A stretch of DNA of 64,000 nucleotides from Pseudomonas sp. StFLB209 (GCF_000829415.1 NZ_AP014637.1:973501-1037500), one strand, 5' to 3'; positions 9,457-18,135 are shown, counted from the stretch's first letter. Notes: generated from the sequence alone by a model not told the origin. Numbers and translations: made by a program.

Positions 9457-11115
9457 TTACACCGCCAGACTGCGCTCGCGCAGTTCGGTGTTGAGGATGC
9501 GGTCGTTCTCGCTGTAATCGACCGGGCAGTCGATCACGTGCACGCCTGGGGTGCTGATGCATTTCTCCAGCAGCGGCAGGAACTCGGCAGCGCTTTCGAC
9601 GCGGTGGCCAAAGGCACCGTAGGCTTCGGCGTATTTGACGAAGTCAGGGTTGCCGTAGTCCAGGCCGAAATCGGTGAAGCCCATGTTGGCCTGCTTCCAG
9701 CGGATCATGCCGTAGCCGTCGTCACGCAGAATGACCACGGTCAGGTTCATGTTCAGGCGCACGGCTGTTTCCAGCTCCTGGCTGTTCATCATGAAACCGC
9801 CGTCACCGCACACCGAGATCACCGGACGCTGCGGATACACCAGGTGCGAGGCCATTGCCGATGGCAGGCCGGCACCCATGGTCGCCAGGGCGTTGTCGAG
9901 CAGCACGGTGTTGGGCTTGTGCGCCTTGTAGTTGCGGGCGAACCAGATTTTGTAGATGCCGTTGTCCAGCGCCACGATGCCTTCGGAAGGCAGCGCGCGA
10001 CGGATGTCGGCCACCAGACGCTGTGGATACACCGGGAAGCGGTCGTCATCGGCGCCTTCGGCAATTTGCGCTTCGTTGGCTTCACGGATCGCCATCAGGC
10101 GGGTGAAGTCCCACTGCGCGCTGCCGTCGAATGCCGCAGCATCCAGCGCTTCGCCGATCTGCCAGATGGCGTTGGCGATGTCGCCGATCACTTCGATCTG
10201 CGGGAAGTACACCGCATCGACTTCGGCACTGCGGAAGCTGATGTGGATCACTTCAGTGCCGCCACGGACCATGAAGAACGGCGGCTTTTCGATCACATCG
10301 TGGCCGATGTTGATGATCAGGTCGGCTGCCTCTACCGCGCGGTGTACGAAGTCACCGGACGACAGTGCGGCGTTGCCGAGGAAGCGCGGGTGGCGCTCGT
10401 CGACCACACCTTTACCCATTTGCGTGGTGACAAACGGGATGCCGGTCTTGTCGATCAGTTGCTTGAGGACCTTGGCGGTCATCTTGCGGTTGGCACCGGC
10501 ACCGATCACCAGGATCGGGCTGCGCGCGGCCTTGAGTTTGGCCACGGCGGCTTCGATGGACTTGTGCTCGGCCAGCGGACGACGGTGCACGCTGCGCGGA
10601 ATCGGCATCACGTCGGTCTGTTCGGCGGCGATGTCTTCAGGCAGTTCCAGGTGCACGGCGCCGGGCTTTTCTTCTTCGGCCAGGCGGAAAGCTTCACGCA
10701 CCCGCGACGGGATGTTGTCCGCGCTCGCCAGCTGGTGGGTGTACTTGGTCAGCGGCTGCATCATGCCGACCACATCCAGAATCTGGAAACGACCTTGCTT
10801 GGATTTCTTGATCGGCTTTTGGCCGGTAATCATCAGCATTGGCATACCGCCCAGGTATGCATAGGCGCCCGCGGTGACCAGGTTGGTGGCACCGGGGCCC
10901 AGGGTCGACAGGCTCACGCCGGTCTTGCCGGTCAGGCGACCATAGGTAGCGGCCATGAAGCCGGCGGACTGCTCGTGGCGAGTCAGCACCAGCTTGATCT
11001 GCGACTTGCGCAGGGACTCGAGCAGGTCGAGGTTCTCTTCACCCGGAATACCGAATACGTACTCGACGCCTTCGTTTTCCAGACATTGCACTACCACATC
11101 GGCGGCCTTGGCCAT
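9457..11115 (-). CDS. Acetolactate-synthase-like thiamine pyrophosphate enzyme
   Basis: 552 residues with the three-domain layout of the TPP decarboxylase/ligase family: an N-terminal PYR domain (YVFGIPGEENLDLLESL, with the catalytic Glu in TRHEQSAGFMA), a central domain, and a C-terminal PP domain with the GDGGFMMNSQELETAVRL Mg/TPP motif. It resembles catabolic AlsS-type enzymes more than IlvB, and no small subunit gene is adjacent. The ATG at 11115 follows GAGGAGC at proper spacing and is preferred to the upstream ATG at 11130. It is last in a row after an oxidase and two dehydrogenases. A 2-oxoacid such as pyruvate is a likely substrate, though another 2-oxoacid is possible. Confidence 0.85.
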   Translation of the reverse strand: MAKAADVVVQCLENEGVEYVFGIPGEENLDLLESLRKSQIKLVLTRHEQSAGFMAATYGRLTGKTGVSLSTLGPGATNLVTAGAYAYLGGMPMLMITGQKPIKKSKQGRFQILDVVGMMQPLTKYTHQLASADNIPSRVREAFRLAEEEKPGAVHLELPEDIAAEQTDVMPIPRSVHRRPLAEHKSIEAAVAKLKAARSPILVIGAGANRKMTAKVLKQLIDKTGIPFVTTQMGKGVVDERHPRFLGNAALSSGDFVHRAVEAADLIINIGHDVIEKPPFFMVRGGTEVIHISFRSAEVDAVYFPQIEVIGDIANAIWQIGEALDAAAFDGSAQWDFTRLMAIREANEAQIAEGADDDRFPVYPQRLVADIRRALPSEGIVALDNGIYKIWFARNYKAHKPNTVLLDNALATMGAGLPSAMASHLVYPQRPVISVCGDGGFMMNSQELETAVRLNMNLTVVILRDDGYGMIRWKQANMGFTDFGLDYGNPDFVKYAEAYGAFGHRVESAAEFLPLLEKCISTPGVHVIDCPVDYSENDRILNTELRERSLAV

Positions 11116-11148
11116 GATGCTCCTCGTCATTTAATAGGTTAAGAACAG

Positions 11149-11302
11149 CAGACGGTTTGAAAACGTCGCGAGCGAAGGTCAGGCAAGGCGAAAGCAGGCG
11201 AGGAACGGTCGGAGTCGCGGGCGACTTGACTGGTTGTCAATGAGCATTCCGAGCCTGCTTTCAACGCAGCATCACCGAGCGCAGCAGTTTTCATGCGGTC
11301 TG
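11149..11302. repeat. 154-bp intergenic element with terminal inverted repeats
   Basis: The gap in front of the acetolactate-synthase-like gene is bounded by imperfect inverted ends, CAGACGGTTTGAAAAC at the left and GTTTTCATGCGGTCTG at the right. Inside, the two halves (AAAGCAGG..., CCTGCTTTC...) are also complementary in part, so the transcript could fold into a long hairpin in the 5' leader. From memory, similar GAAAGCAGGC...CCTGCTTTCGCC blocks recur in Pseudomonas intergenic DNA. An open frame on the minus strand across it looks spurious. Confidence 0.55.
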
Positions 11303-11339
11303 AGCGTAGACGCGCTTGCATGTCAAAAGGTAACAGTGC

Positions 11340-12791
11340 TCAGGCCAACTGATAAGTGGTTTTGACCCGGGTAAAGAAATGCCGGGCATGGGTGCCCTGC
11401 TCCCGCGAGCCAAGGCTGGAGGCGCCGTTGCCGCCAAACGGCACGTGGTAATCGACGCCGGCGGTGGGCAGGTTGACCATCACCATGCCGGCCGAACTGT
11501 GGCGTTTGAAGTGCTCGGCGTACTTGAGCGAGGTGGTGACGATGCCGGCCGACAGCCCGAACGGCGTGTCTTCGGCGGCAGCGAAGGCCTGTTCATAGTT
11601 GTGCACCTTGAGCACGCTGAGCACCGGGCCGAAGATTTCTTCGCGGTAGATGCGCATCTCGGGACGCACCTCGGTGAACAGCGCCGGGGTGAAGTAGAAC
11701 GCACCGGCCTGGTTGTCGATGCGCTCGCCGCCACACACAAGCCTGGCGCCTTCTTGCTGACCAATGGTCACGTACGACAGGTTCTGCTCCAGTTGCTTGC
11801 CATCCACCACCGGGCCGATGTCGGTGTCGGCGGCCAGCGCTTCGCCGACTTTCAGGGCACGGGTGCGCTCGGCCAGACGCGCGACAAACGCATCATGAAT
11901 ACCGGCGGTGACAATCACCCTGGAGCTGGCTGTGCAGCGCTGGCCGGTACTGAAGAACGAGCCGTTGAGCGCCACATCGACCGCCTGCTCCAGATCGGCG
12001 TCGTCGAGGACGATCAGCGGGTTCTTGCCGCCCATTTCCAGTTGCACGCGGGTCATGTTCTCGGCGGCCAGCCTGGCAATCTGCTTGCCAGTGCCTTCGG
12101 AGCCGGTAAAGCTGATGGCGTCGATATCGGGTGAGCGAATAATGGTGTCACCCACGCTGCGACCGGGGCCGACCAGCATGTTGAACACACCCGCTGGCAG
12201 GCCGGCACGCGAAATGATCTCGGCCAGCGCCCAGGCCGAGGACGGCACCAGTTCGGCCGGCTTGAACACCACGCAGTTGCCGAAGCACAGCGCCGGGGCG
12301 ATCTTCCACGCCGGGATGGCAATCGGGAAGTTCCATGGCGCGATGATGCCCACTACGCCCACCGGCTGGGTGAACACATCAATACCCACCTCAGCACGCA
12401 CCGACTGGTACTTCTCGCCTTCAGCACGCAGCACTTCCTGGGCGTAGAACTTGAACGAGCGACCGGCGCGGTCCACCTCGCCCAAGGCCTCACGAACGAT
12501 CTTGCCTTCTTCGCGAGACAGCAAACGCGCCAACTCTTCGCGGCGGGCGAGAATCTCGGTGCCGATAAAGTCCAGCGCATCGGCGCGCACTTGCGGGTTG
12601 CTGCGTGCCCAGCCGGGTGCTGCACGGCGGGCGGCGGCGATGGCCTGTTCGGTGAGGTCCCTGTCGGCGCGCACAAAGCGCTCGATCACTTCACCAGGGT
12701 TGGACGGGTTGCGGTTTTCCAGCAGTTCGTTGCTGCTTTGAAGGGCAACGAAAGCGCCGTCTACATAGCTGCTCTTGGTCACGATGGTCAT
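11340..12791 (-). CDS. Aldehyde dehydrogenase, NAD(P)-dependent
   Basis: A 483-residue ALDH-superfamily enzyme oxidising an aldehyde to the acid. The catalytic residues are in place: Asn154 (APWNFP), Glu252 (LEMGGKNP) and Cys286 (TGQRCTASS), with the cofactor motif FTGSEGTGK at 228-236. The C-terminal VPFGGNGASSLGSREQG resembles the 2-oxoglutarate-semialdehyde / 2,5-dioxovalerate dehydrogenase branch, but the substrate is not determined. The start overlaps the stop of the hydroxyacid dehydrogenase gene (ATGA). Confidence 0.92.
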   Translation of the reverse strand: MTIVTKSSYVDGAFVALQSSNELLENRNPSNPGEVIERFVRADRDLTEQAIAAARRAAPGWARSNPQVRADALDFIGTEILARREELARLLSREEGKIVREALGEVDRAGRSFKFYAQEVLRAEGEKYQSVRAEVGIDVFTQPVGVVGIIAPWNFPIAIPAWKIAPALCFGNCVVFKPAELVPSSAWALAEIISRAGLPAGVFNMLVGPGRSVGDTIIRSPDIDAISFTGSEGTGKQIARLAAENMTRVQLEMGGKNPLIVLDDADLEQAVDVALNGSFFSTGQRCTASSRVIVTAGIHDAFVARLAERTRALKVGEALAADTDIGPVVDGKQLEQNLSYVTIGQQEGARLVCGGERIDNQAGAFYFTPALFTEVRPEMRIYREEIFGPVLSVLKVHNYEQAFAAAEDTPFGLSAGIVTTSLKYAEHFKRHSSAGMVMVNLPTAGVDYHVPFGGNGASSLGSREQGTHARHFFTRVKTTYQLA

Positions 12792-13768
12792 GCGCTCTGG
12801 GTCCTTTTGACTGGCAGTTCAGCCTGGCCGTTGATGAAGTGGGTGATGTTGTCCACGGCGCTGTCCATCAACTGCTGCATGGCATCTTCACTGCTCCAGG
12901 CAATGTGCGGGTTGAGGATGAAGTCATCGCGGTCGAGCAACTGGAACAGCGGGTTGCTCGGGTGCAGCGGCTCGTGCTCGACCACGTCCAGGGCCACGCC
13001 ACCAAGGCGGTTGCCCTGCAGCGCGTCGATCAGTGCGGCTTCGTTGACCACACCGCCACGCCCGGTGTTGATCAGCAACGCATCAGGCTTCATCAGCGCC
13101 AACTGGTCGGCGTCGATCAGGTTGTAGGTTTGCGGGGTCAGCGGGCAGTTGATCGACAGCACGTCGCAGCTTTTCAGCAGCTCATTGAGCGGCCGCACAT
13201 CAGCGCCCTGGCGCTTGCCGCCACGGTCTTCGAACAGCACCTGCATGCCCAGATGCCGGGCCAGTTCAGCCAGACGGATGGCAATCGGGCCGCTGCCGAT
13301 GATCGCCAGTTGCCGCCCGCGCACGTCACGAATGCGGTGGTCGAAATAGATGTTCTTGAACGGCGCCTGGCCGTCGCGCACCTGGCGCATCAGCCGGGTG
13401 AAGGCGGCCGGGCGGCGGAACAGTTCGAGGATCATCGCCAGGCTGTGCTCGGCCACGGTGTTGGCGGCATAACCGGGGACGCTCGACACCTGAATGCCAT
13501 GCGCCTCGCAATAATCGACATCGACGATATCGCGGCCAGTCAGCGCCAGCGAGATCATCTTCAGCTTCGGCAACTGGCGCAGGTGCTCTTCACGCAATGG
13601 CACGCTGCAGGTCAGCGCCACCGTGGCGTCCTTGAGGTGCTCCAGCACCTGGTCAGGCTGGGTATAGGCGTACTGTTGCCACTGATGCTCAAAACCTGGG
13701 CGTTTGAGCTGCGTCGAGGCGGCCAGGCCGTCGTCGTCGAGGAATACGACTTTCTCGGTCATCGTCAT
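12788..13768 (-). CDS. D-isomer-specific 2-hydroxyacid dehydrogenase
   Basis: A ~326-residue NAD(P)-dependent dehydrogenase interconverting a 2-oxoacid and a D-2-hydroxyacid. The nucleotide-binding motif is unusual (IIGSGPIAIRLAEL, where most members have GxGxxG). The catalytic Arg (NTGRGG), Glu (VEHEP) and His (NPHIAWSS) are present, with the C-terminal arrangement of glycerate/hydroxypyruvate dehydrogenases. Starts at 13768 or 13762 are both possible; the second has better spacing to AAGGA. It lies five bases after the FAD oxidase gene and overlaps the aldehyde dehydrogenase gene. Confidence 0.88.
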   Translation of the reverse strand: MTMTEKVVFLDDDGLAASTQLKRPGFEHQWQQYAYTQPDQVLEHLKDATVALTCSVPLREEHLRQLPKLKMISLALTGRDIVDVDYCEAHGIQVSSVPGYAANTVAEHSLAMILELFRRPAAFTRLMRQVRDGQAPFKNIYFDHRIRDVRGRQLAIIGSGPIAIRLAELARHLGMQVLFEDRGGKRQGADVRPLNELLKSCDVLSINCPLTPQTYNLIDADQLALMKPDALLINTGRGGVVNEAALIDALQGNRLGGVALDVVEHEPLHPSNPLFQLLDRDDFILNPHIAWSSEDAMQQLMDSAVDNITHFINGQAELPVKRTQSA

Positions 13769-13773
13769 CGTCC

Positions 13774-15165
13774 TTATTTTTTCTGCGCCGGCACGTAACC
13801 GGCCGGGGCCATGGCCACCAGCTGTTTGGTGATGAACCCGGCGTCCTGATCGACGTCTTCCAGGCTCTCTTTGCGCACCAGCGCGTCACGCACCATGTGC
13901 GCGCCGAAGAAGCGGAACGGCTCTGGCGGCAGCAGTTTCATTTTCTGGTTGACCAGGCCGCAGTTGGACCACTCGTCATTGGCATGGGTGGCCAGCGACT
14001 TGATGATGCGGCTGGCAAATACGGTGGTCGCCACGCCGTTACCGGAGAAGCCGATGCCATAGCTGATGGTGCCGTGGTGGTCGAGGTAACCGAAGTTCGG
14101 CAGGCCTTTCATGGCCCGGTCAATCGGCCCGGTCCAGCTGCTGACCACCGGCACGTCGGCCAGTTGCGGGTACAGCCGGCGCAGTTCGGCGGCGACGCGA
14201 TCGGCGGCCGGCGAGGGTTTTTCGTACAGGTTGCCGATGCGCCCGGCATAGGCGAACTGGCCCAGCGGCTTGCCGAACACCACACGGCCATCCGGGGTGT
14301 TGCGCCAGTAGTTGAGCACGGTGCGCGAGTCGGTCATGCACTCGCCGCCGCGAAAACCGATGGCATCGAGTTTGGCTTTGACCGGCGCGGTGGCGACCAT
14401 GTCGCTGGACATGATCGCGATCATGCGGCGCAGCTCAGGAAATTGTGCGCCCCAGGCGTTGAGTGCCAGCACCACGTGATCGGCCTTCACATGGCCTTTG
14501 GCGGTATGCACCACCGGGTTCTTGCCGCGCTCAAGGTGAGTGAACGGCGATTTTTCGAAAATCTGCACACCGAGCTTGAGCGCGACACGGCGCAGGCCAC
14601 GGGCGAGCATGGCCGGTTGTACGGTGGCGGCGTTGGGGTCAAAGATACCGCCGAGCACCAGTGGCGAGCCCATGCGGCCGGCGATGGTCTGGCGATCCAG
14701 TTCCCGGAACGGGTTGACACCCAGATTCTGCAGGCCGTCGGTGAGGACCTTCCAGGAGTTCATCTGCCGCTGGTTGGTTGCGCTCCACAGCCAGCCATCC
14801 TTGCGGTACTGGGCGTCGATGCCATGTTCCTGGCAGAAGCTGCCGATCTCGTCGATGGCCGACTCGGCGGCCTCGCAGATACGCCGCGCTTCCACGTCGC
14901 CGCAGATGGTGCGTACCGACAGGTACTTGCCCCACCAGTTAGTCGCCACGCCGCCGTTACGGCCGCTGGCACCAGAGCCGCAACGGTCGCGCTCGACGAT
15001 GACGATGTTCTTTTCCGGGTGTGCCTGCTTGAGACGGATGGCCGACCAGAGGCCGAGAAAGCCGCCGCCGACAATGCAGACGTCAGCCTGGATGGATTGT
15101 TCGAGGGCGGGAGCGAGATCGCTGTCCAGATCGAGGGCCTGCGCATACCAGAATCCACGGTACAT
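13774..15165 (-). CDS. FAD-dependent amine/amino-acid oxidase (DAO family)
   Basis: 463 residues. The N-terminal FAD motif is VCIVGGGFLGLWSAIRL at about residues 30-46, followed by the GSGASGRNGG segment typical of glycine/D-amino-acid oxidase (DadA/PuuB-like) proteins. These deaminate amino acids or secondary amines to oxoacids or aldehydes plus ammonia or amine. The ATG at 15165 (MYRGFWYAQ) is chosen over upstream codons; the ribosome site is weak. It is first in the operon, and its expected product type (aldehyde or oxoacid) suits the enzymes encoded next. The substrate is unknown. Confidence 0.85.
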   Translation of the reverse strand: MYRGFWYAQALDLDSDLAPALEQSIQADVCIVGGGFLGLWSAIRLKQAHPEKNIVIVERDRCGSGASGRNGGVATNWWGKYLSVRTICGDVEARRICEAAESAIDEIGSFCQEHGIDAQYRKDGWLWSATNQRQMNSWKVLTDGLQNLGVNPFRELDRQTIAGRMGSPLVLGGIFDPNAATVQPAMLARGLRRVALKLGVQIFEKSPFTHLERGKNPVVHTAKGHVKADHVVLALNAWGAQFPELRRMIAIMSSDMVATAPVKAKLDAIGFRGGECMTDSRTVLNYWRNTPDGRVVFGKPLGQFAYAGRIGNLYEKPSPAADRVAAELRRLYPQLADVPVVSSWTGPIDRAMKGLPNFGYLDHHGTISYGIGFSGNGVATTVFASRIIKSLATHANDEWSNCGLVNQKMKLLPPEPFRFFGAHMVRDALVRKESLEDVDQDAGFITKQLVAMAPAGYVPAQKK

Positions 15166-15245
15166 AGGAGTGCTGCCTTGGTGAGTGGTTTTTTCAGCAT
15201 GATGCGCAGCCACCCGGCAGAGCGGCTATTACAGCAATGACAATT

Positions 15246-15266
15246 GATCGTAGGTTGCGACCGATC
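15246..15266. promoter_or_regulatory. Candidate operator in the oxidase/GlxA divergent region
   Basis: The 207-base divergent gap contains the dyad GATCG-N11-CGATC at its oxidase-proximal side. GlxA/GbdR-type regulators bind near the divergent promoters they control, so this is a reasonable place for a site. The match to any known operator is not established. Confidence 0.25.
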
Positions 15267-15372
15267 GTCCTTCACGTCCTGTTTATGGGGCTAAATATGA
15301 TATTCAGGACAACCCGGCAGGCCTAGAATCGACACCACGGCATCGATGCCGGACGCTTGGAGATTGCCGATC

Positions 15373-16446
15373 ATGGCCCTTGTCGATGCCCCGGATGCCG
15401 TTGCGGATGCGCCCTTGCCGACTCCGGTCAAACCGGACCTGCGGGTCGGTTTCATCCTGCTCAATCACTTCACTCTGGTGCCGGTGGCAGGCCTGGTGGA
15501 CTCCTTGCGCTTTGCGGCCGACAAGTCGTTTCGCAGCCAGCAGGTGCATTGCCAGTGGGACTGGATGACCTGCCATGACCTGCCGGTGACCGCCAGTTGC
15601 GGCATGCCGATTTCGCCGACCAAGCCGCTCAATGTCTGGGCGCAATACGATTACATCGTGGTCGCCGGCGGGCTGATGGGCGAGACCCGCAACCCGCCGC
15701 AGTGGCTGCTCGATGCACTGTGCGACCTGCATGCCGCCAAGGTGCCGATCATCGCCCTGTGCTCGGCGTCGTTTGTGCTCGGTAAAGCCGGGTTGCTCAA
15801 CGGCAAGCGCTGCGCGGTGCACTTCACCATTCTTGATGAGTTCAAGCAGTTGTACCCCGAAGCCGTTGCGGTGCTGGACAAAAGCTACGTGGACGACGGC
15901 GGGATCATCACCTGCCCCGGCGGCACCGCCATCGACCTGGCGGCCAGCCTGATCAGCCGCCACTGCGGGGCGATCCGGGCGCAGAAGGGCCTGGAATATC
16001 TGCTGGTGGAAAAACAGGCCGACACTCATACCCAGGCCGAGTCGGCTGCCCAGTCAGCCATTTACGAGAACGACCGGGTCAGCCGCGCGATCAGGTTCAT
16101 GCGCGAGAACCTCGACACGCCGCTGTCGCTCAAGGAGGTGGCGCTGGCCGTCGGCACTCAGCCGCGCCAGTTACACCGTGAATTTGTCGCCAACACCCAA
16201 GAGCCACCGGCCAACTACTGGCGCAAACTGCGCCTGGACCACGCCCGGCGGCTGTTGGTCAACACCAGCCAGAACATCACCACCATCGCCCTGGCCTGCG
16301 GCTTCTCGGACGCTTCGCACTTCATTCTGTGGTTTCGCAAACAGTATGGTGAAACGCCGTATTCGTACCGCAAGCGCCGCCATGAGGTGGAGCGGTTCAA
16401 GACCGACTGGCAGGATGGACCGGTGGGGCTGGATCCGGAGTTGTAG
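15373..16446 (+). CDS. GlxA-family AraC-type transcriptional regulator
   Basis: 357 residues. The N-terminal half is a DJ-1/PfpI-like (class I glutamine-amidotransferase-like) domain (RVGFILLNHFTLVPVAGLVD ... ALCSASFVLGKAGLL), and the C-terminal ~100 residues are an AraC double helix-turn-helix (DTPLSLKEVALAVGTQPRQL ... ITTIALACGFSDASHFILWF). The start at 15373 has GGAG ten bases upstream. It is divergent from the oxidase/dehydrogenase operon and is its probable activator. Relatives respond to quaternary amines and amino acid derivatives (GbdR, CdhR, ArgR). Confidence 0.92.
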   Translation: MALVDAPDAVADAPLPTPVKPDLRVGFILLNHFTLVPVAGLVDSLRFAADKSFRSQQVHCQWDWMTCHDLPVTASCGMPISPTKPLNVWAQYDYIVVAGGLMGETRNPPQWLLDALCDLHAAKVPIIALCSASFVLGKAGLLNGKRCAVHFTILDEFKQLYPEAVAVLDKSYVDDGGIITCPGGTAIDLAASLISRHCGAIRAQKGLEYLLVEKQADTHTQAESAAQSAIYENDRVSRAIRFMRENLDTPLSLKEVALAVGTQPRQLHREFVANTQEPPANYWRKLRLDHARRLLVNTSQNITTIALACGFSDASHFILWFRKQYGETPYSYRKRRHEVERFKTDWQDGPVGLDPEL

Positions 16447-16485
16447 GCAATCAGGCTCGGCGTCGCGCTGCAAACACGGAACATT

Positions 16486-16548
16486 GCAGGAGCCGCTTCA
16501 GCGGCGAAGCTTTAGCTGCGAAAGCTTCGCCGCTGAAGCGGCTCCTAC
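16486..16548. repeat. REP-like inverted pair
   Basis: GCAGGAGCCGCTTCAGCGGC and its inverted partner are separated by a short AT-containing loop. The arms match over about 24 bases, so the RNA would form a strong hairpin just after the GlxA-type regulator gene. Confidence 0.85.
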
Positions 16549-16677
16549 GAGATCGGGTAGCATTTCGGCCCGTCTGCGGCCTGCAATTGCAAGATGCCTC
16601 TCTTTCTCTTGAAGGAAATTTCCGAGAAAATCCCGACCGCTTGCGCCCGTGAGTTTCGCTATCTACCCTCTGGCCGT

Positions 16678-16903
16678 CGCTGTAAATCCAGCGATCAGGT
16701 TTGGTAGGCCTGGGGTTCAGCGGCGCAAGGCGCCACCTTTTGCGAGGCGCTTTTATTCGGCCTGCAGTTATGGTGGCCGTGCGCAGGGTGCCTTCGGGCA
16801 CGCCGGGTTCCGTTGACCGGTCCTACCAACTTGTGCACGGTCGCCACCCGGCGTTTGGTAGGCAATGGGTGACGGCTCCATCAGCATTAACGGAGTTGTA
16901 CTC
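16678..16903 (+). ncRNA. Structured, possibly switching leader RNA of the DUF6124 gene
   Basis: This leader is dense with pairing elements. Hairpin CGCTG/CAGCG spans 16678-16693. GGCG/CGCC at 16722-16734 competes with GCGCC/GGCGC followed by TTTTATT (16730-16757), a terminator-like shape. A UUCG tetraloop hairpin GTGCC/GGCAC sits at 16788-16801. CCTACCAA (16822-16829) can pair with either of two identical TTGGTAGG copies, at 16701-16708 or 16855-16862. GGTGGC...CGTGC near 16772 can pair with GCACG...GCCACC near 16834. A GGAG at 16891 is the ribosome site of the next gene. Function and exact ends are inference. Confidence 0.55.
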
Positions 16904-17167
16904 ATGAAAAAGATCGTTCCCGATCCACCCTCGCTCGAATCGTCCCTTACCCTTGTTGAAGGCCGCCTGGCCCATGCCGTGGAGTTGCTGCGATGCGCCA
17001 CCGCCACGGTTTATGAAAGCGCCGATGCGCTGCAAGGCCCGCCGCGTCACTTGGCCATGGCCGGCATGCACCTGATCACCCAGGCGCATCTGGTGCTGGA
17101 CCAGGTGCTCGATCAGTGGCCGGTCATACACCGTGAAAGCCAGGAGCAAGCGCAACTGCCGGCCTGA
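16904..17167 (+). CDS. DUF6124-type (formerly DUF3077) small protein
   Basis: An 87-residue, probably cytoplasmic helical protein. The MKKIVPDPP start and the alternating Ala/Leu helices (LAHAVELLRCATATVYESAD ... LITQAHLVLDQVLDQW) match what I recall of the Pseudomonas DUF3077/DUF6124 family, usually present in several copies per genome. The ATG at 16904 is preferred over an in-frame ATG at 16865 because it follows ACGGAG and the family begins with MKKIVPDPP or similar. Function is unknown. The elaborate leader in front suggests post-transcriptional control. Confidence 0.75.
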   Translation: MKKIVPDPPSLESSLTLVEGRLAHAVELLRCATATVYESADALQGPPRHLAMAGMHLITQAHLVLDQVLDQWPVIHRESQEQAQLPA

Positions 17168-17189
17168 CAGCTTCCGGGGCGAAGCATGA

Positions 17190-17984
17190 TTACAGCAGCC
17201 CGCGCTGTACCAGCAGATTGCGAATGGTACTGGCCGCGATGGCCTGGTTAGAGCCGTCGAGCGGCCCACCGAGGAAATGCAGGCCGACAACCTCGCCGCT
17301 GTTGAGGTCGAGCAGCGGCGAGCCGGAGTTGCCGCGCAGGGTGCTGCAATCATGCAATACCGTGCCGGTGAAGCCGCTTACCATGCCAGGTGACAAGCAC
17401 TTGTAGGTGTAGAGCTCCTGAAAAATCTGCTCCATCAGTTGCTGATCTTCAACTTCGGCGTCACGCACCGGGTAGCCAGCCGCTACGACGTGGGTGTTGG
17501 TCTGGGGGGGCTCTTTGGCAAGCAGCAGCGGTTCAATCCCGCTGTCCTGCGCCAGACGCAGAAACGCGATATCCGGTTTCCAGTCGCGGGCGATCCAGAG
17601 CACTTCGCTGATCGCTACCTTGCGGGTGAGCGCATTGCCGGCCTCTGCGAGAAAGTTGATGGCCGCGCTCTGCCGCCCGCTGCCCGATGTCGCTGAGCGA
17701 AAGCGGAAGCCATTGCCGTAGGGCATGGCGAACTTGTCGGCGACATGGGCGTTGGTCACCACGATGTCCTTGCTCACCAGCCAGCCCGTGCCGGCCAGCT
17801 CGTCGTCAGCATTACCCTGCAGCTCGATCCGGCCAATGGCAGGCAGGCATTGCTCAAGACGTGTACGCGCCTGCTCAAGCCGTTGCACGAGTGCACTGGC
17901 CGAACCGTCGTTGAGTGCATGGATATCGAAACTGCCTTGGCGTACCGCGAGGGCCGGCCGACCTTGGCGCAGGATGATAGACAT
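17190..17984 (-). CDS. Trypsin-like serine protease
   Basis: A ~264-residue chymotrypsin-fold peptidase with a visible triad: His in VTNAHVADKF, Asp in KPDIAFLRL and Ser in TLRGNSGSPLLDL. No signal peptide or PDZ domain is apparent, so it may act in the cytoplasm or be exported another way. The ATG at 17984 (MSIILRQ) is chosen because upstream codons add a low-complexity stretch; no strong ribosome site was found. It lies downstream of, and is read in the same direction as, the multicopper oxidase gene. Its target is unknown. Confidence 0.82.
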   Translation of the reverse strand: MSIILRQGRPALAVRQGSFDIHALNDGSASALVQRLEQARTRLEQCLPAIGRIELQGNADDELAGTGWLVSKDIVVTNAHVADKFAMPYGNGFRFRSATSGSGRQSAAINFLAEAGNALTRKVAISEVLWIARDWKPDIAFLRLAQDSGIEPLLLAKEPPQTNTHVVAAGYPVRDAEVEDQQLMEQIFQELYTYKCLSPGMVSGFTGTVLHDCSTLRGNSGSPLLDLNSGEVVGLHFLGGPLDGSNQAIAASTIRNLLVQRGLL

Positions 17985-18135
17985 AAATGTGAAATCCGTA
18001 CTTGCGCGGTTTAATACCGGATCACGGCGCGCAGCCGGATCGACACGTGCCCCCCCTGGGCATGCGTGCGCCACGTTCAATTATGAAACCGTGGCGCAGC
18101 ATGTCAGCCTCCTTTAGCCTCTATCGACGCAAGCC

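Noticed and set aside
9328..11142. A 604-codon open frame antisense to the acetolactate-synthase-like gene
   Set aside because: Codon-position GC of the sense gene explains it; the translation is His/Gly/Gln-rich and resembles no family.
11139..11321. A 60-codon minus-strand frame over the 154-bp element
   Set aside because: It reads through an inverted-repeat element; such frames are common annotation artefacts of repeats.
13897..15240. A 447-codon frame antisense to the FAD oxidase gene, and a 486-codon one at 35776-37236 antisense to a chemoreceptor gene
   Set aside because: Both lie entirely opposite genes with intact catalytic or signalling motifs.
16701..16907. A 68-codon frame inside the structured leader
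   Set aside because: It begins in a paired segment, lacks a ribosome site and ends over the start of the DUF6124 gene; the RNA structure explains the region better.
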